A stretch of 64,000 nucleotides of DNA. Source: an uncultured Roseobacter sp. (GTDB taxonomy: Bacteria > Pseudomonadota > Alphaproteobacteria > Rhodobacterales > Rhodobacteraceae). Location of the stretch: assembly GCF_947496515.1 (NCBI RefSeq), contig NZ_CANMDB010000006.1, forward strand, positions 1-64,000, in the 5' to 3' direction. This document shows, piece by piece, positions 43,908 to 52,653 of the stretch (the first letter of the stretch is position 1; each line of letters begins with the position of its first letter). The translations under genes and the position numbers were made by a program. The notes under the pieces are model-generated. The model saw only the letters and a list, made by a program, of their open reading frames with translations. It had not been told where the DNA came from and ran no database searches.

Positions 43908-46900
43908 ATGAGTAAAAGACTTGCCACCGGCGGCCGGCTGATCGACCGGCAACACCCGCTGGAGTTCACGTTCAACGGCAGCAAGCTGCGGGGGTATGGG
44001 GGCGATACGCTGGCCTCGGCGCTTTTGGCCAACGACCGGATGCTGCTGGGCCGGTCATTCAAGTATCACCGTCCGCGCGGGCTGGTGGCCAGCGGTGCCG
44101 AAGAGCCCAATGCGCTGGTTCATCTGGGAGAGGGCACCGCGATGGAGCCCAACCAGCGCGCCACCACCACAGAGCTTTTCGAGGGCCTGAGCGCGCAGAG
44201 CCAGAACCACTGGCCCAGTCTCGAGTTCGACATAGGTGCCATCAACGCGCGACTGGCGCGGTTTTTGCCTGCCGGCTTTTACTACAAGATGTTCATTCAC
44301 CCGCGACCGTTCTGGAAACACGTGTTTGAACCCATCATCCGCCGCTCCGCCGGGCTGGGGCGCGCACCGGTTGCGGGTGATCCCGACACCTACGAACACT
44401 TCCATTTCTTCTGCGATGTCATGGTGATCGGCGGCGGGATCGCCGGGTTGCAGGCGGCGCTGACTGCGGCGCAGTCCGGTGCCAAGGTGCTGCTGGTGGA
44501 ACAGACGGCCCATTGGGGCGGGCGCGCGCCGTTGGATGGTGGCACGGTTGCGGGCTCCCCTGTGGACAACACTGTGGAGGAGATGCTGGCCGCGCTACGC
44601 GCTTTGCCAAACGTGACGCTGCGCAGACGGTTGATGGCGGCGGGCATCTATGACCACGGCTATGTGCTGGGCTATGAGCAGCTGCGCGATCACGCGCCGG
44701 ACGCGGACGGCCCGCGCCAGCGCCTCTGGCGAATCCGGGCGGGCCATATCATCACTGCCACAGGTGCGGTGGAGCGGCCCCTGTCCTTTGCCGGAAATGA
44801 CATTCCTGGGGTGATGCTGGCCTCGGCCATCCGCGATTTTGCCGTGAACCATGGCGTTGCGGTGGGGCGCCGCACGGTGGTGGTGACCAACAACGATGAC
44901 GCTTATCTGACGGCCTTTGCGCTGCAGGATGCGGGTCTGGAGGTACCGGTGATCCTCGATGCACGGGTGCTGGCAGAGGACAGCGCCGCCATGGCCCGCG
45001 CCAAATCGCTGGGGATCCGGGTGCTGATGGGGCACGGCATCGCGCGCGTGCTGGGCGGCAAGCGCGTCACCGCCGTGCAGATCTGCAGTCAGGCGGGCGA
45101 TGGCACCGTGCTGGAGCAGATCGGCTGCGAGGCGGTGGCCATGTCCGGCGGCTGGTCGCCGGTGGTGCATCTGTGGTCGCACTGTGGCGGCAAACTGCTC
45201 TGGGATGAGACACAGGCGCATTTCCGGCCGGATGTGGACAAATCGCCAACAGGTGCGGACGGTGCCGCCTTCGTCAGTGCCGCGGGGGCGGCCAGCGGTG
45301 CCATGCGGTTGGCCGATGTGCTGAGCAGCGCCACGGCGGCAGGGGTGCGGGCGGCGGAGGCCGCTGGCTTTGACCCGGGGTCCGTCGAGACGCCGCTGGC
45401 CGAGAGCCCAGAGGAAGCACCGATCGCGCCCGTCTGGCTGATGCCAGCGCATGCCGGGTACGACCTGCGGTCCAAGGCCTGGCTCGACTATCAGAACGAT
45501 GTGAAGGTGTCGGATGTGGAACTGGCCGCCCGCGAAGGGTTCGAGAGCGTCGAGCACGCCAAGCGCTATACCACGCTGGGGATGGCCACGGATCAGGGTA
45601 AGCTGAGCAACATCAACGGGCTAGCCACGCTGGCTGCGGCCCGCGGGTCCACCATTCCGGAGGTGGGCACGACAACCTTCCGCCCGCCCTACACGCCGAT
45701 CTCCATGGGATCCATCGCGGGTGAGGCGCGGGGCGAGGTGTTTCAGCCCATCCGGCGCACGCCGCTGCACGACTGGCATGAGGCCAACGGCGCGGTCTGG
45801 GAGCCGGTGGGCCAGTGGCGCAGGCCCTACACCTACCGCCGCGCGGGTGAGAGCACCCATGACGCGGTGATGCGCGAGACCCGCAACACCCGTGAAAACC
45901 TCGGGCTGCTCGATGCCTCGACCCTGGGCAAGATCCTCGTCAAGGGACCCGACGCGGGCAAGTTCCTCGACATGCTTTACACCAACATGATGAGCACGCT
46001 GAAGCCGGGGCGCTGCCGCTACGGGCTGATGTGCTCGGAGAACGGGTTTCTGATCGACGACGGTGTCGTGGCGCGGCTGGATCAGGATACGTTTCTCTGC
46101 CACACCACCACCGGCGGCGCCGAGCATATTCACCAGCATATGGAGGAATGGCTGCAGACCGAATGGTGGGACTGGCGGGTCTGGGTTGTCAATGTGACGG
46201 AAGCATACGCGCAGATCGCCGTCGTAGGTCCGAACGCCCGAAAGGCGCTGGAAAAGCTGGGCGGCATGGATCTGTCCCGCGAGGCGCTGCCCTTCATGGG
46301 CTGGGCCGACGGGACACTGGGCGGCTTCCGGGTGCGGGTCTTTCGGATCTCCTTTTCTGGTGAGCTCAGCTATGAGATCGCAGTGGAGGCAGGCCAGGGC
46401 CGGGCGCTTTGGGATGCGCTGATGGTGGTGGGCTATGATCTGGGTGTCATGCCCTACGGGACCGAAGCGCTCCATATTCTGCGGGCCGAAAAGGGGTTCA
46501 TCATGATCGGCGATGAGACCGATGGCACGGTCATACCGCAGGATCTGGGGCTCGACTGGGCGATCTCCAAGAAAAAGGACGACTACATTGGCAAACGCGC
46601 GCAGGCGCGCAGCCATATGACCGATCCCGCGCGGTGGAAACTGGTGGGCCTGGAAACCCTGTCGGGTGCTACGCTGCCCGACGGAGCCTATGCGGTAGGC
46701 GAGGGGATGAACGCCAACGGTCAGCGGGTGACCATCGGCCGGGTGACGTCCAGCTACCGCTCGCCGAACCTGGGCAAGGGGATCGCCATGGGGCTGGTGC
46801 TGAACGGACCGGAGCGGATGGGCGAGGTGCTGGAGTTCCCCGGGACCGACGGCGCAACCTACCGCGCGCGCATCGTGGATCCGGTCTTCTACGACAAGGC

Positions 46901-46922
46901 GGGGGAGAAGGCGGATGTCTGA
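43908..46922 (+). CDS. soxA: Sarcosine oxidase alpha subunit
   Basis: 1004 residues from ATG at 43908 (MSKRLATGGRLIDRQHPLEF); the frame is also open from 43857 but that start overlaps poorly with a ribosome site. The N-terminal part is the ferredoxin-like unit with LLGRSFKYHRPRGLVASGAE. Next comes the NAD-binding VIGGGIAGLQAALTAAQSG. From about residue 620 the C-terminal half is a GcvT-type aminomethyltransferase that takes methylene to THF (GLLDASTLGKILVKGPDAG, then MLYTNMMSTLKPGRCRYGLM). It completes the catalytic channel for formaldehyde from the beta-subunit active site to THF. The stop overlaps soxG by eight bases. Confidence 0.95.
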   Translation: MSKRLATGGRLIDRQHPLEFTFNGSKLRGYGGDTLASALLANDRMLLGRSFKYHRPRGLVASGAEEPNALVHLGEGTAMEPNQRATTTELFEGLSAQSQNHWPSLEFDIGAINARLARFLPAGFYYKMFIHPRPFWKHVFEPIIRRSAGLGRAPVAGDPDTYEHFHFFCDVMVIGGGIAGLQAALTAAQSGAKVLLVEQTAHWGGRAPLDGGTVAGSPVDNTVEEMLAALRALPNVTLRRRLMAAGIYDHGYVLGYEQLRDHAPDADGPRQRLWRIRAGHIITATGAVERPLSFAGNDIPGVMLASAIRDFAVNHGVAVGRRTVVVTNNDDAYLTAFALQDAGLEVPVILDARVLAEDSAAMARAKSLGIRVLMGHGIARVLGGKRVTAVQICSQAGDGTVLEQIGCEAVAMSGGWSPVVHLWSHCGGKLLWDETQAHFRPDVDKSPTGADGAAFVSAAGAASGAMRLADVLSSATAAGVRAAEAAGFDPGSVETPLAESPEEAPIAPVWLMPAHAGYDLRSKAWLDYQNDVKVSDVELAAREGFESVEHAKRYTTLGMATDQGKLSNINGLATLAAARGSTIPEVGTTTFRPPYTPISMGSIAGEARGEVFQPIRRTPLHDWHEANGAVWEPVGQWRRPYTYRRAGESTHDAVMRETRNTRENLGLLDASTLGKILVKGPDAGKFLDMLYTNMMSTLKPGRCRYGLMCSENGFLIDDGVVARLDQDTFLCHTTTGGAEHIHQHMEEWLQTEWWDWRVWVVNVTEAYAQIAVVGPNARKALEKLGGMDLSREALPFMGWADGTLGGFRVRVFRISFSGELSYEIAVEAGQGRALWDALMVVGYDLGVMPYGTEALHILRAEKGFIMIGDETDGTVIPQDLGLDWAISKKKDDYIGKRAQARSHMTDPARWKLVGLETLSGATLPDGAYAVGEGMNANGQRVTIGRVTSSYRSPNLGKGIAMGLVLNGPERMGEVLEFPGTDGATYRARIVDPVFYDKAGEKADV

Positions 46923-47505
46923 GCCGGTGACAGCCCTCGGCGGTGCGGTGTTCGAGACTGGCATTGCGACGGTGCGTGAGGAACCGGTGCAGGGCATGAT
47001 CACCCTGCGTGGAGATCTGGAGGACAGCGCGGTCCGCGCCGCCGCCATCGGCGCCAGCGGTGCGGAGATGCCGGACCGCGGGACCATCACCACCAGCGAG
47101 GATGCAAGCCTCGCCTGGATGAGCCCGGATGAACTGATGCTGCTTTGCCCGCACGGGGAGGTGCCCGAGCGGCTGGCACGTTTGCAGGAGGGTCTGGGGG
47201 ATGCCCACGCGCTGGCGGTAAACGTCTCGGACGCCCGCGCGCTGCTGAGCGTTGTCGGGCCAAAGGCGCGAGACGTTCTGGCCAAGCTCTGCCCGGTCGA
47301 TTTGAGCCCCGGTGCGTTCACCCCCGGCATGTTCCGACGCACCCGGATGGCGCAGGTGGGGGCCGCGTTCTGGATGCCCACAGAAGAGACATTTCGGGTC
47401 GTCTGTTTTCGATCTCAGACACAATATGTTTTTGATGTGCTGACTGTTGCCGCGCAAAAAGGGTCCGATGTAGGGATCTGGCCGGATCCGACGGGAGGCG
47501 GTTGA
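46915..47505 (+). CDS. soxG: Sarcosine oxidase gamma subunit
   Basis: 196 residues. The start overlaps the soxA stop by eight bases. The gamma subunit packs on alpha and is distantly related to GcvT: EDASLAWMSPDELMLLCPHG, LAVNVSDARALLSVVGPKAR and KLCPVDLSPGAFTPGMFRRT are characteristic. It has no known active site of its own. It ends the soxDAG operon; the next gene starts 94 bp later. Some species place glyA, purU or folD next, but here unknown secreted proteins follow. Confidence 0.93.
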   Translation: MSEPVTALGGAVFETGIATVREEPVQGMITLRGDLEDSAVRAAAIGASGAEMPDRGTITTSEDASLAWMSPDELMLLCPHGEVPERLARLQEGLGDAHALAVNVSDARALLSVVGPKARDVLAKLCPVDLSPGAFTPGMFRRTRMAQVGAAFWMPTEETFRVVCFRSQTQYVFDVLTVAAQKGSDVGIWPDPTGGG

Positions 47506-47598
47506 CACCCGCTGCGGTCGGCGGATACTCGCCTGCAAACTGGTCTGGGTTGTGAGATGCCGGGCCCTAGAAAACAGTTGGAAAAGGTGACGAGTATC

Positions 47599-48012
47599 AT
47601 GACGTATCGTGCAGTAATCGGTGCGGCGCTGCTGGCGCTCAGCTCTCTGGGGACATCTGCCAGCGCGGCGGAAACGGTCTATGACTGTACGGCATCCTAC
47701 CGGTCGCCGAACGGGTTCATCGGCCCCCGGGTCGTGTTCTTCATTGACGAGGGTCTTGGCACCGTACGGATACTTGATAACATGATCCAGTCAGTGAAGG
47801 GCGGCCCGATCCGGGGCGAGATCAGCTCCAGTTCGGGCACGACCGACCGGCTCGCGTGGCGGGTGACGGACGTGCGGACGACACAAGGCGTCTACAACAT
47901 CCGGTACAAGGCAACGCTGAACCGCAAGTCCGGGACCTACCAGATGCGCGCCGTTGGCTTTAACCATCGCTGGCGGCCGAAAGGCGAAGGCAGCTGCACG
48001 GTCTCGCGTTGA
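47599..48012 (+). CDS. Secreted small protein with two conserved cysteines (1)
   Basis: 137 residues from ATG at 47599 (MTYRAVIGAALLALSSL), with a signal peptide ending near SASA. The mature protein starts AETVYDCTASYRSPNG and ends KGEGSCTVSR, so one Cys near each end could form a disulfide. The rest is beta-rich (VVFFIDEGLGTVRILDN, YNIRYKATLNRKSG). The gene four bases downstream has the same design (YDC near the start, GSGTC near the end), which suggests duplication. Function unknown. Periplasmic location follows from the signal peptide. Confidence 0.7.
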   Translation: MTYRAVIGAALLALSSLGTSASAAETVYDCTASYRSPNGFIGPRVVFFIDEGLGTVRILDNMIQSVKGGPIRGEISSSSGTTDRLAWRVTDVRTTQGVYNIRYKATLNRKSGTYQMRAVGFNHRWRPKGEGSCTVSR

Positions 48013-48016
48013 CGCT

Positions 48017-48478
48017 ATGACCATGCGGCTGACGTCAGTGACCCGTCTCGTGGCTGTCTGCCTGATCGCTGGCGCGACAGTGACGGCGGCATCATCAGCC
48101 GTTGCGCGGGATGCGAAGGGCGTTCTTTATGACTGCGACATGCAGCCATCCAAGACGAATGATTTCTGGATCTCGACCAAGATTGGCATCGTGGTGTTGA
48201 ACGACGGATCTGTCGTTGTGTCGGACGGCGTTTCGCTCAACTACCCGGGTGGTACCGCCAGGGCCGCGCTGCAGCGCAATACGGATCGCGAGATGCGTTT
48301 GGACTGGCGCCTCGCCGGTGGGATCGGGAAATCGAAGGACAGGGAGTTTCTCCTGCCGGATGCGGAATATAGCGCGGTGATTGAAAAACCGTCCAACCGG
48401 ATCCATGTGCGGGGCTGGTTGCCGGAGTTCCGCAAGCGGTTCAGCGGCTCCGGCACCTGCACACCCCGGGTCAAGTAA
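48017..48478 (+). CDS. Secreted small protein with two conserved cysteines (2)
   Basis: 153 residues from ATG at 48017; the signal peptide (LVAVCLIAGATVTAASSA) ends near VAR. The mature part has VLYDCDMQPSKTNDFW, a beta-rich centre (IGIVVLNDGSVVVSDGV) and GSGTCTPRVK at the end. The design matches the protein at 47599-48012 and the spacing of four bases shows co-transcription. Similarity is at the level of pattern rather than long identity. No known family. A pair of secreted, disulfide-bonded proteins could interact with one another, which is inference. Confidence 0.68.
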   Translation: MTMRLTSVTRLVAVCLIAGATVTAASSAVARDAKGVLYDCDMQPSKTNDFWISTKIGIVVLNDGSVVVSDGVSLNYPGGTARAALQRNTDREMRLDWRLAGGIGKSKDREFLLPDAEYSAVIEKPSNRIHVRGWLPEFRKRFSGSGTCTPRVK

Positions 48479-48613
48479 GCGGCAGAGCAGTCGCGGTGCC
48501 ACCTGCGGAATTCTCCGCCTTTCGGAACTTTTAGGACTGGTTAACACTTGAAGTCCTGAGCGGCTGCGCTTTTTGTGCACTGTACCCAACTTCAATAACC
48601 AAGGGGGCCCGAC

Positions 48614-49213
48614 ATGGCTTTTTCACTTCCCGATCTTCCCTACGCGCATGATGCGCTGGCATCCAAAGGCATGTCCGCGGAAACGCTGGAATACCACCAC
48701 GATCTGCACCACAACGCCTATGTCACCAACGGCAACAAGGCGATCGAAGGCACGGAGTGGGAAGGCAAATCGCTCGAAGAGATCATCAAGGGCACCTATG
48801 ACGCCAGTGCCGTGGCGCAGAACGGCATCTTCAACAACATCAGCCAGCTGTGGAACCATAACCAGTTCTGGGAGATGATGGGTCCGGGCGATGCAGGCAT
48901 GCCGGGCGAGCTGGAGACAGCCATCACCGAGAGCTTTGGCTCCGTTGATAAATTCAAGGACGACTTCAAGGCGGCGGGCGCCGGTCAGTTCGGTTCCGGC
49001 TGGGCGTGGCTGGTCAAGGACAGTGACGGCAGCCTCAAGGTCACCAAGACCGAAAACGGCGTCAATCCGGTATGTTTCGGGCAGACGGCCCTGCTGGGGT
49101 GTGATGTGTGGGAGCATTCCTACTACATCGACTTCCGCAACAAGCGGCCCGACTACCTGTCGAACTTCCTCGACAATCTCGTGAACTGGGAGAACGTTGC
49201 CTCCCGAATGTAA
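48614..49213 (+). CDS. sodB: Iron/manganese superoxide dismutase
   Basis: 199 residues. It converts superoxide to O2 and H2O2 in the cytoplasm. Metal ligands are present: His28 (LEYHHDLHHNAY), His82 (WNHNQFW), Asp164 and His168 (GCDVWEHSYY). FNNISQLWNHNQFWEMMGP and the AWLVKDSDG region are typical of FeSOD-like enzymes; the metal cannot be decided securely from sequence. GGGGG lies about eight bases upstream of the ATG. A terminator at 49360-49386 follows 150 bp downstream. Sarcosine oxidase nearby makes H2O2, so oxidative defence nearby is sensible. Confidence 0.95.
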   Translation: MAFSLPDLPYAHDALASKGMSAETLEYHHDLHHNAYVTNGNKAIEGTEWEGKSLEEIIKGTYDASAVAQNGIFNNISQLWNHNQFWEMMGPGDAGMPGELETAITESFGSVDKFKDDFKAAGAGQFGSGWAWLVKDSDGSLKVTKTENGVNPVCFGQTALLGCDVWEHSYYIDFRNKRPDYLSNFLDNLVNWENVASRM

Positions 49214-49359
49214 GCCAGCCGGCTGGGCCCGCGCGCGCATCGAACGGCAGATATTGCCCGTGAACGGCCACTGTCCTCGGGGACTGTATCCCGAAAAGAG
49301 TGGCTAAGGCGGGCGCGCCACATGAACCGGCGCAACGGACTGCAATCACAGTTACCCAG

Positions 49360-49386
49360 AAGGCCCCGTCTCTTGCGGGGCCTTTT
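49360..49386 (+). terminator. Rho-independent terminator
   Basis: AAGGCCCCG pairs with CGGGGCCTT around six to seven bases, followed by TT and a C/G-rich stretch. It lies downstream of sodB and 52 bp before the rarD-type ATG, with the stem strong and the T-run short. Confidence 0.75.
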
Positions 49387-49437
49387 CGCTTGTTGGTGGT
49401 CGGTTTTGCGCGCAAAACCATGCGGAAGGGAACGCGC

Positions 49438-50358
49438 ATGGCCAGTCAAGCAGTCAAGGGTGTCGCGGCCATGGTCGCGGCCTGTAGTATCTGGGGGCTG
49501 TCTCCGATCTACTACAAGGAACTGGCGCATGTTCCGGCGCTGGAGGTGCTGTCGCACCGGATGATCTGGTCGCTGGTGATCTTCGGTCTGCTGCTGGCGG
49601 TGCAGGGGCGGCTGGGCGCCATCATCACGGCGTTACGAGGCAGACGTGCCTTTGCACTCATAGCGGTCGCCTCGCTGATGATTGCGGTGAACTGGTCGCT
49701 CTTTATCTGGTCGGTGCAGACCGGTCATACGACGCAGACCTCGCTTGGCTACTACATCTATCCGCTGGTGGCGGTGGTGATCGGACGGCTCGTCTTTGGT
49801 GAGCGGCTGACCCCGCTGCAATGGCTGGCGGTCGCATTGGCGGCAACGGCGGTCGCGTTGCTGACCTTCGGTCTGGGCACCGCGCCGTGGATCGCACTGG
49901 CGCTGGCCGTGACCTTCGGGATCTACGGCCTGATCAAAAAGCAGCTGGATCTGGGCCCCGTGGTCTCTGTCACGGCGGAGATATTACTGCTCATCCCCCT
50001 TGCCGCCGCGGTTCTGTTGCAAACACATCACAATGGTGGGGCCGTGCTGGGGGGCGATCTGCGCACCGCGGCGCTGCTGATCTTTGCGGGACCGATCACG
50101 GCGCTGCCGCTCATTCTGTTCAGCTATGCGGCGCGACGGCTGACCATGACCTCCACCGGATTGCTGCAGTACATCAACCCCACCTTGCAGTTCGGCTGTG
50201 CCGTTTTCATCTTTGCCGAGCCCTTCGGACCCTGGCATGTGGCGGCCTTTGCGCTGATCTGGACGGCGCTCGCGCTCTATTCCGCGACGGCCCTGGTGCT
50301 CGACAACGCCAGACGCAAGGCCGCGCGTGCAGCGGCAGCATCGGGCACGACCTTGTAG
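49438..50358 (+). CDS. rarD: EamA/RarD-family inner-membrane transporter
   Basis: 306 residues from ATG at 49438 (MASQAVKGVAAMVAACSIWG), with AAGGGA upstream; an ATG six codons earlier is possible. Ten hydrophobic segments are seen, and the RarD subgroup pattern is clear: CSIWGLSPIYYKELAHVPAL, then EVLSHRMIWSLV and TSLGYYIYPLVAVVIGRLVF. RarD proteins confer chloramphenicol resistance when overexpressed and are putative metabolite exporters. The 3' end overlaps the convergent LOG-family gene by 82 bp. Confidence 0.85.
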   Translation: MASQAVKGVAAMVAACSIWGLSPIYYKELAHVPALEVLSHRMIWSLVIFGLLLAVQGRLGAIITALRGRRAFALIAVASLMIAVNWSLFIWSVQTGHTTQTSLGYYIYPLVAVVIGRLVFGERLTPLQWLAVALAATAVALLTFGLGTAPWIALALAVTFGIYGLIKKQLDLGPVVSVTAEILLLIPLAAAVLLQTHHNGGAVLGGDLRTAALLIFAGPITALPLILFSYAARRLTMTSTGLLQYINPTLQFGCAVFIFAEPFGPWHVAAFALIWTALALYSATALVLDNARRKAARAAAASGTTL

Positions 50359-50849
50359 TAGCCGTGCAGGCAGTCATCGGCAAAACCCTGTTCCGTCACA
50401 TGGCGCAGCAGCGTCAGCAGCGGATCCCAGTAGCCTTCTGTATTTACGAGAAAAACGGGCTTTTCATGCAGGCCCAGCTGGCGCCATGTGAGCACCTCAA
50501 AGAGCTCGTCGAGCGAGCCCGCACCGCCCGGCAGCACGACCACCGCATCACAGTTCATGAACATCACTTTCTTGCGTTCATGCATGGTTTCGGTGATCAC
50601 ATAGGTGGTCAGATCTGTCTTGCCGACCTCCCAGGCGACCAGATGCTGAGGGATGACGCCGAAGGTCTCGCCACCCGCCATCTGGGTTGCGCGCGCGACC
50701 GCCCCCATCAGGCCGACGTCACCGGCGCCGTAGACCAGCCGCCAGCCTTCCTCGGCGATGGCATGCCCCAGGGCTTCGGCATCCGCGAGGTAGGCCGGGT
50801 GGGCACCGGGGCGGGACCCGCAGTAGACGCAGACGGATGTGTGGTGCAT
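50277..50849 (-). CDS. LOG-family (TIGR00730) nucleotide phosphoribohydrolase
   Basis: 190 residues. The signature P-G-G-x-G-T/S-x-x-E is PGGAGSLDE, and VCVYCGSRPGAHPAYLADA and YGAGDVGLMGAVARAT complete the Rossmann-like site. LOG proteins cleave ribose-phosphate from cytokinin nucleotides or AMP and are cytoplasmic; bacterial members are often called lysine decarboxylase-like in error. The stop lies within the 3' end of the convergent rarD-type gene (82 bp overlap), which could allow antisense interference. It is divergent from the LysM gene. Confidence 0.9.
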   Translation of the reverse strand: MHHTSVCVYCGSRPGAHPAYLADAEALGHAIAEEGWRLVYGAGDVGLMGAVARATQMAGGETFGVIPQHLVAWEVGKTDLTTYVITETMHERKKVMFMNCDAVVVLPGGAGSLDELFEVLTWRQLGLHEKPVFLVNTEGYWDPLLTLLRHVTEQGFADDCLHGYYKVVPDAAAARAALRLALSSTRAVAE

Positions 50850-50984
50850 AACGCGATCCTCATCGTTGAAATCTATGACAAAAGTGATTGTCGGTGTTTT
50901 GACCGGTGATACTGCAGTTGCTATGTAGTCTCAATTCTCGCGGCGGCCTGCCTGCGGGTGAAAATGTGGAAAGAAGAATAGGGT

Positions 50985-52295
50985 ATGGCGGAGCAGGGCT
51001 CTGACACGGGATCGGGAAGCGGCTGGCTCTGGGGGGCAGGTATCGTGATTGCCACGCTGGTGGCGACCGGGGTTTACATGGGGCTCGACCGCGATACCCC
51101 CGTGGCGGATGCGACACAGCCCCTTGCGCAGACGCCCGTTGAGGAAGGTGCCCCGGTCGAGGAAGCGCGCACCACCGCCGAAGAGGAAGAGACGCCCGGC
51201 GAACAGACGGCCCAGCCCAGCATCGATGCGGTTCGGGTCGAGCCGGATGGGCTGGCCGTCATTGCCGGTCAGGCTGAGCCGGGGGCGGAGGTCTCAGTTC
51301 AGGTTGACGGAGAGGAGATCGCGCGCGCAACGGCGGACCAAACGGGTGCTTTTGCCGCGGTTGGCGATGTCGCACCAGATGCGGGCGCGCGGGTCTTCAC
51401 GCTGGAGGCGACCAATGGGGAGCATACACAGCGGTCGGTCGAGGATGTGATCCTCGCACCGCTGCCGGCCGCCCCTGATCCACAGCGCGATGTCGTCACG
51501 GCCCTGGCGCCGGAGACGCCGCGCGCGCCGGAGCCGCCAGTTGAGACCGAGGCGCGCGAGAGGGGAGCGTCGGATGCTGATCCCAAGGCCACGGCGCAGC
51601 AGGCACCGCCGGACCGAGCGGCAGTGGCGGAGGCCGGGACGACCGAAGGTGGTGCCTCAACGAACGTCGAGGTCCAGAGCGCCGCGCAGGCGCCCTCAGA
51701 TGGATCAGAACAAACGGCAGGCGAGACCCCGGCGGCCCCGGCTGCGGCGGCGGAGCCTGCGCAGTCGGTTGCGGTGCTGCGCTCCACCGAAGAGGGCGTG
51801 GAACTGCTGCAATCGGATCCTGAGCCCGCGGATGGTATCAGCATCGACACGATCGGGTATAGCGACGCAGGTGCGGTGCAGCTGGCCGGGCGCGCGGCTC
51901 CTGGCACCTCCGAGGTGCGGGTCTACCTCGACAACCGGTTTGCCACGGCGCTGTCGCTGGATGAGAACGGTGTCTGGCGCGGAGCCGTGCCGCAGGTGGC
52001 TCCCGGGCGCTACCGATTGCGTGTCGACGAAGTGAACGAGGCAGGAGATGTGACCAGCCGGATCGAGACACCGTTCCAGCGTGAGGCACCCGAAGTGCTG
52101 GCCGAGGCGACCGCGGACCGCGGCGGCGCTGTCAGCGCGGTGACGGTGCAGACCGGCGATACGCTCTGGGCGATCGCGCGGGAACGCTACGGTGAGGGGG
52201 TTCTCTACGTCAGAGTGTTTGAAGCGAACCAGCGCGACATTCGCGATCCGGATTTGATCTACCCCGGGCAGGTATTTGATTTGCCTGTGGACTAG
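50985..52295 (+). CDS. LysM-domain cell-envelope protein
   Basis: 436 residues. An N-terminal membrane segment (WLWGAGIVIATLVATGVYMG) is followed by a long acidic, Ala/Pro/Glu-rich region. Two Ig-like units (VIAGQAEPGAEVSVQVDG at about 90 and VQLAGRAAPGTSEVRVYLDN at about 300) precede a C-terminal LysM (VTVQTGDTLWAIARERYGEG, ending DPDLIYPGQVFDLP). LysM binds peptidoglycan, so the protein likely spans from inner membrane to cell wall. Similar proteins are common in Rhodobacteraceae, with unknown exact role. The unusual length of the acidic linker suggests a spacer. Confidence 0.85.
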   Translation: MAEQGSDTGSGSGWLWGAGIVIATLVATGVYMGLDRDTPVADATQPLAQTPVEEGAPVEEARTTAEEEETPGEQTAQPSIDAVRVEPDGLAVIAGQAEPGAEVSVQVDGEEIARATADQTGAFAAVGDVAPDAGARVFTLEATNGEHTQRSVEDVILAPLPAAPDPQRDVVTALAPETPRAPEPPVETEARERGASDADPKATAQQAPPDRAAVAEAGTTEGGASTNVEVQSAAQAPSDGSEQTAGETPAAPAAAAEPAQSVAVLRSTEEGVELLQSDPEPADGISIDTIGYSDAGAVQLAGRAAPGTSEVRVYLDNRFATALSLDENGVWRGAVPQVAPGRYRLRVDEVNEAGDVTSRIETPFQREAPEVLAEATADRGGAVSAVTVQTGDTLWAIARERYGEGVLYVRVFEANQRDIRDPDLIYPGQVFDLPVD

Positions 52296-52370
52296 ATCCC
52301 GGTACGCGCGGTGCAGACGGGTCTATTGGTTTGATGCGCATATGATCGGACGGGTTTCGCGGATGGAGAG

Positions 52371-52505
52371 ATGCGCCTCCGGCGGGAGTTTATCGGGCAA
52401 GATGAGAGAGCTTTGGTGCTCTTTGATGCTCGGGGAGAGCTCTTTCACGACAGTGGACCTTTGAAGGGCAAATGGGGTGCGGTGTTGATCCGTAGGGAGA
52501 TCTAG
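52371..52505 (+). CDS. 44-residue small open reading frame
   Basis: Starts MRLRREFIGQDERALVLF and continues DARGELFHDSGPLKGKWG to RRE-I and TAG at 52503-52505. The residue pattern is clearly protein-like, with alternating hydrophobic strands, but the ribosome site (GGAG two bases before ATG) is poorly spaced. It may be a short real protein or the tail of an older gene; the frame is open for 13 more codons upstream to 52332. The remainder of 52296-52653 holds no other gene. Confidence 0.4.
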   Translation: MRLRREFIGQDERALVLFDARGELFHDSGPLKGKWGAVLIRREI

Positions 52506-52653
52506 GCGCCGGGCGTGAGGTTCGCTCCCGTGCCGTCTGCGGTTGGTGTGGCGCGCATTTAACTGGTGGCATGTGGGAATTCTCCCGCAATTGTCTGGTC
52601 ATGCAGTGGGTCGTGACTTAGGTAACCGGTCCGAGAGCCACGCAGGACATGTG

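Noticed and set aside
45621-47381. Minus-strand open frame of about 590 codons
   Set aside because: Antisense to soxA and soxG; composition typical of shadow frames.
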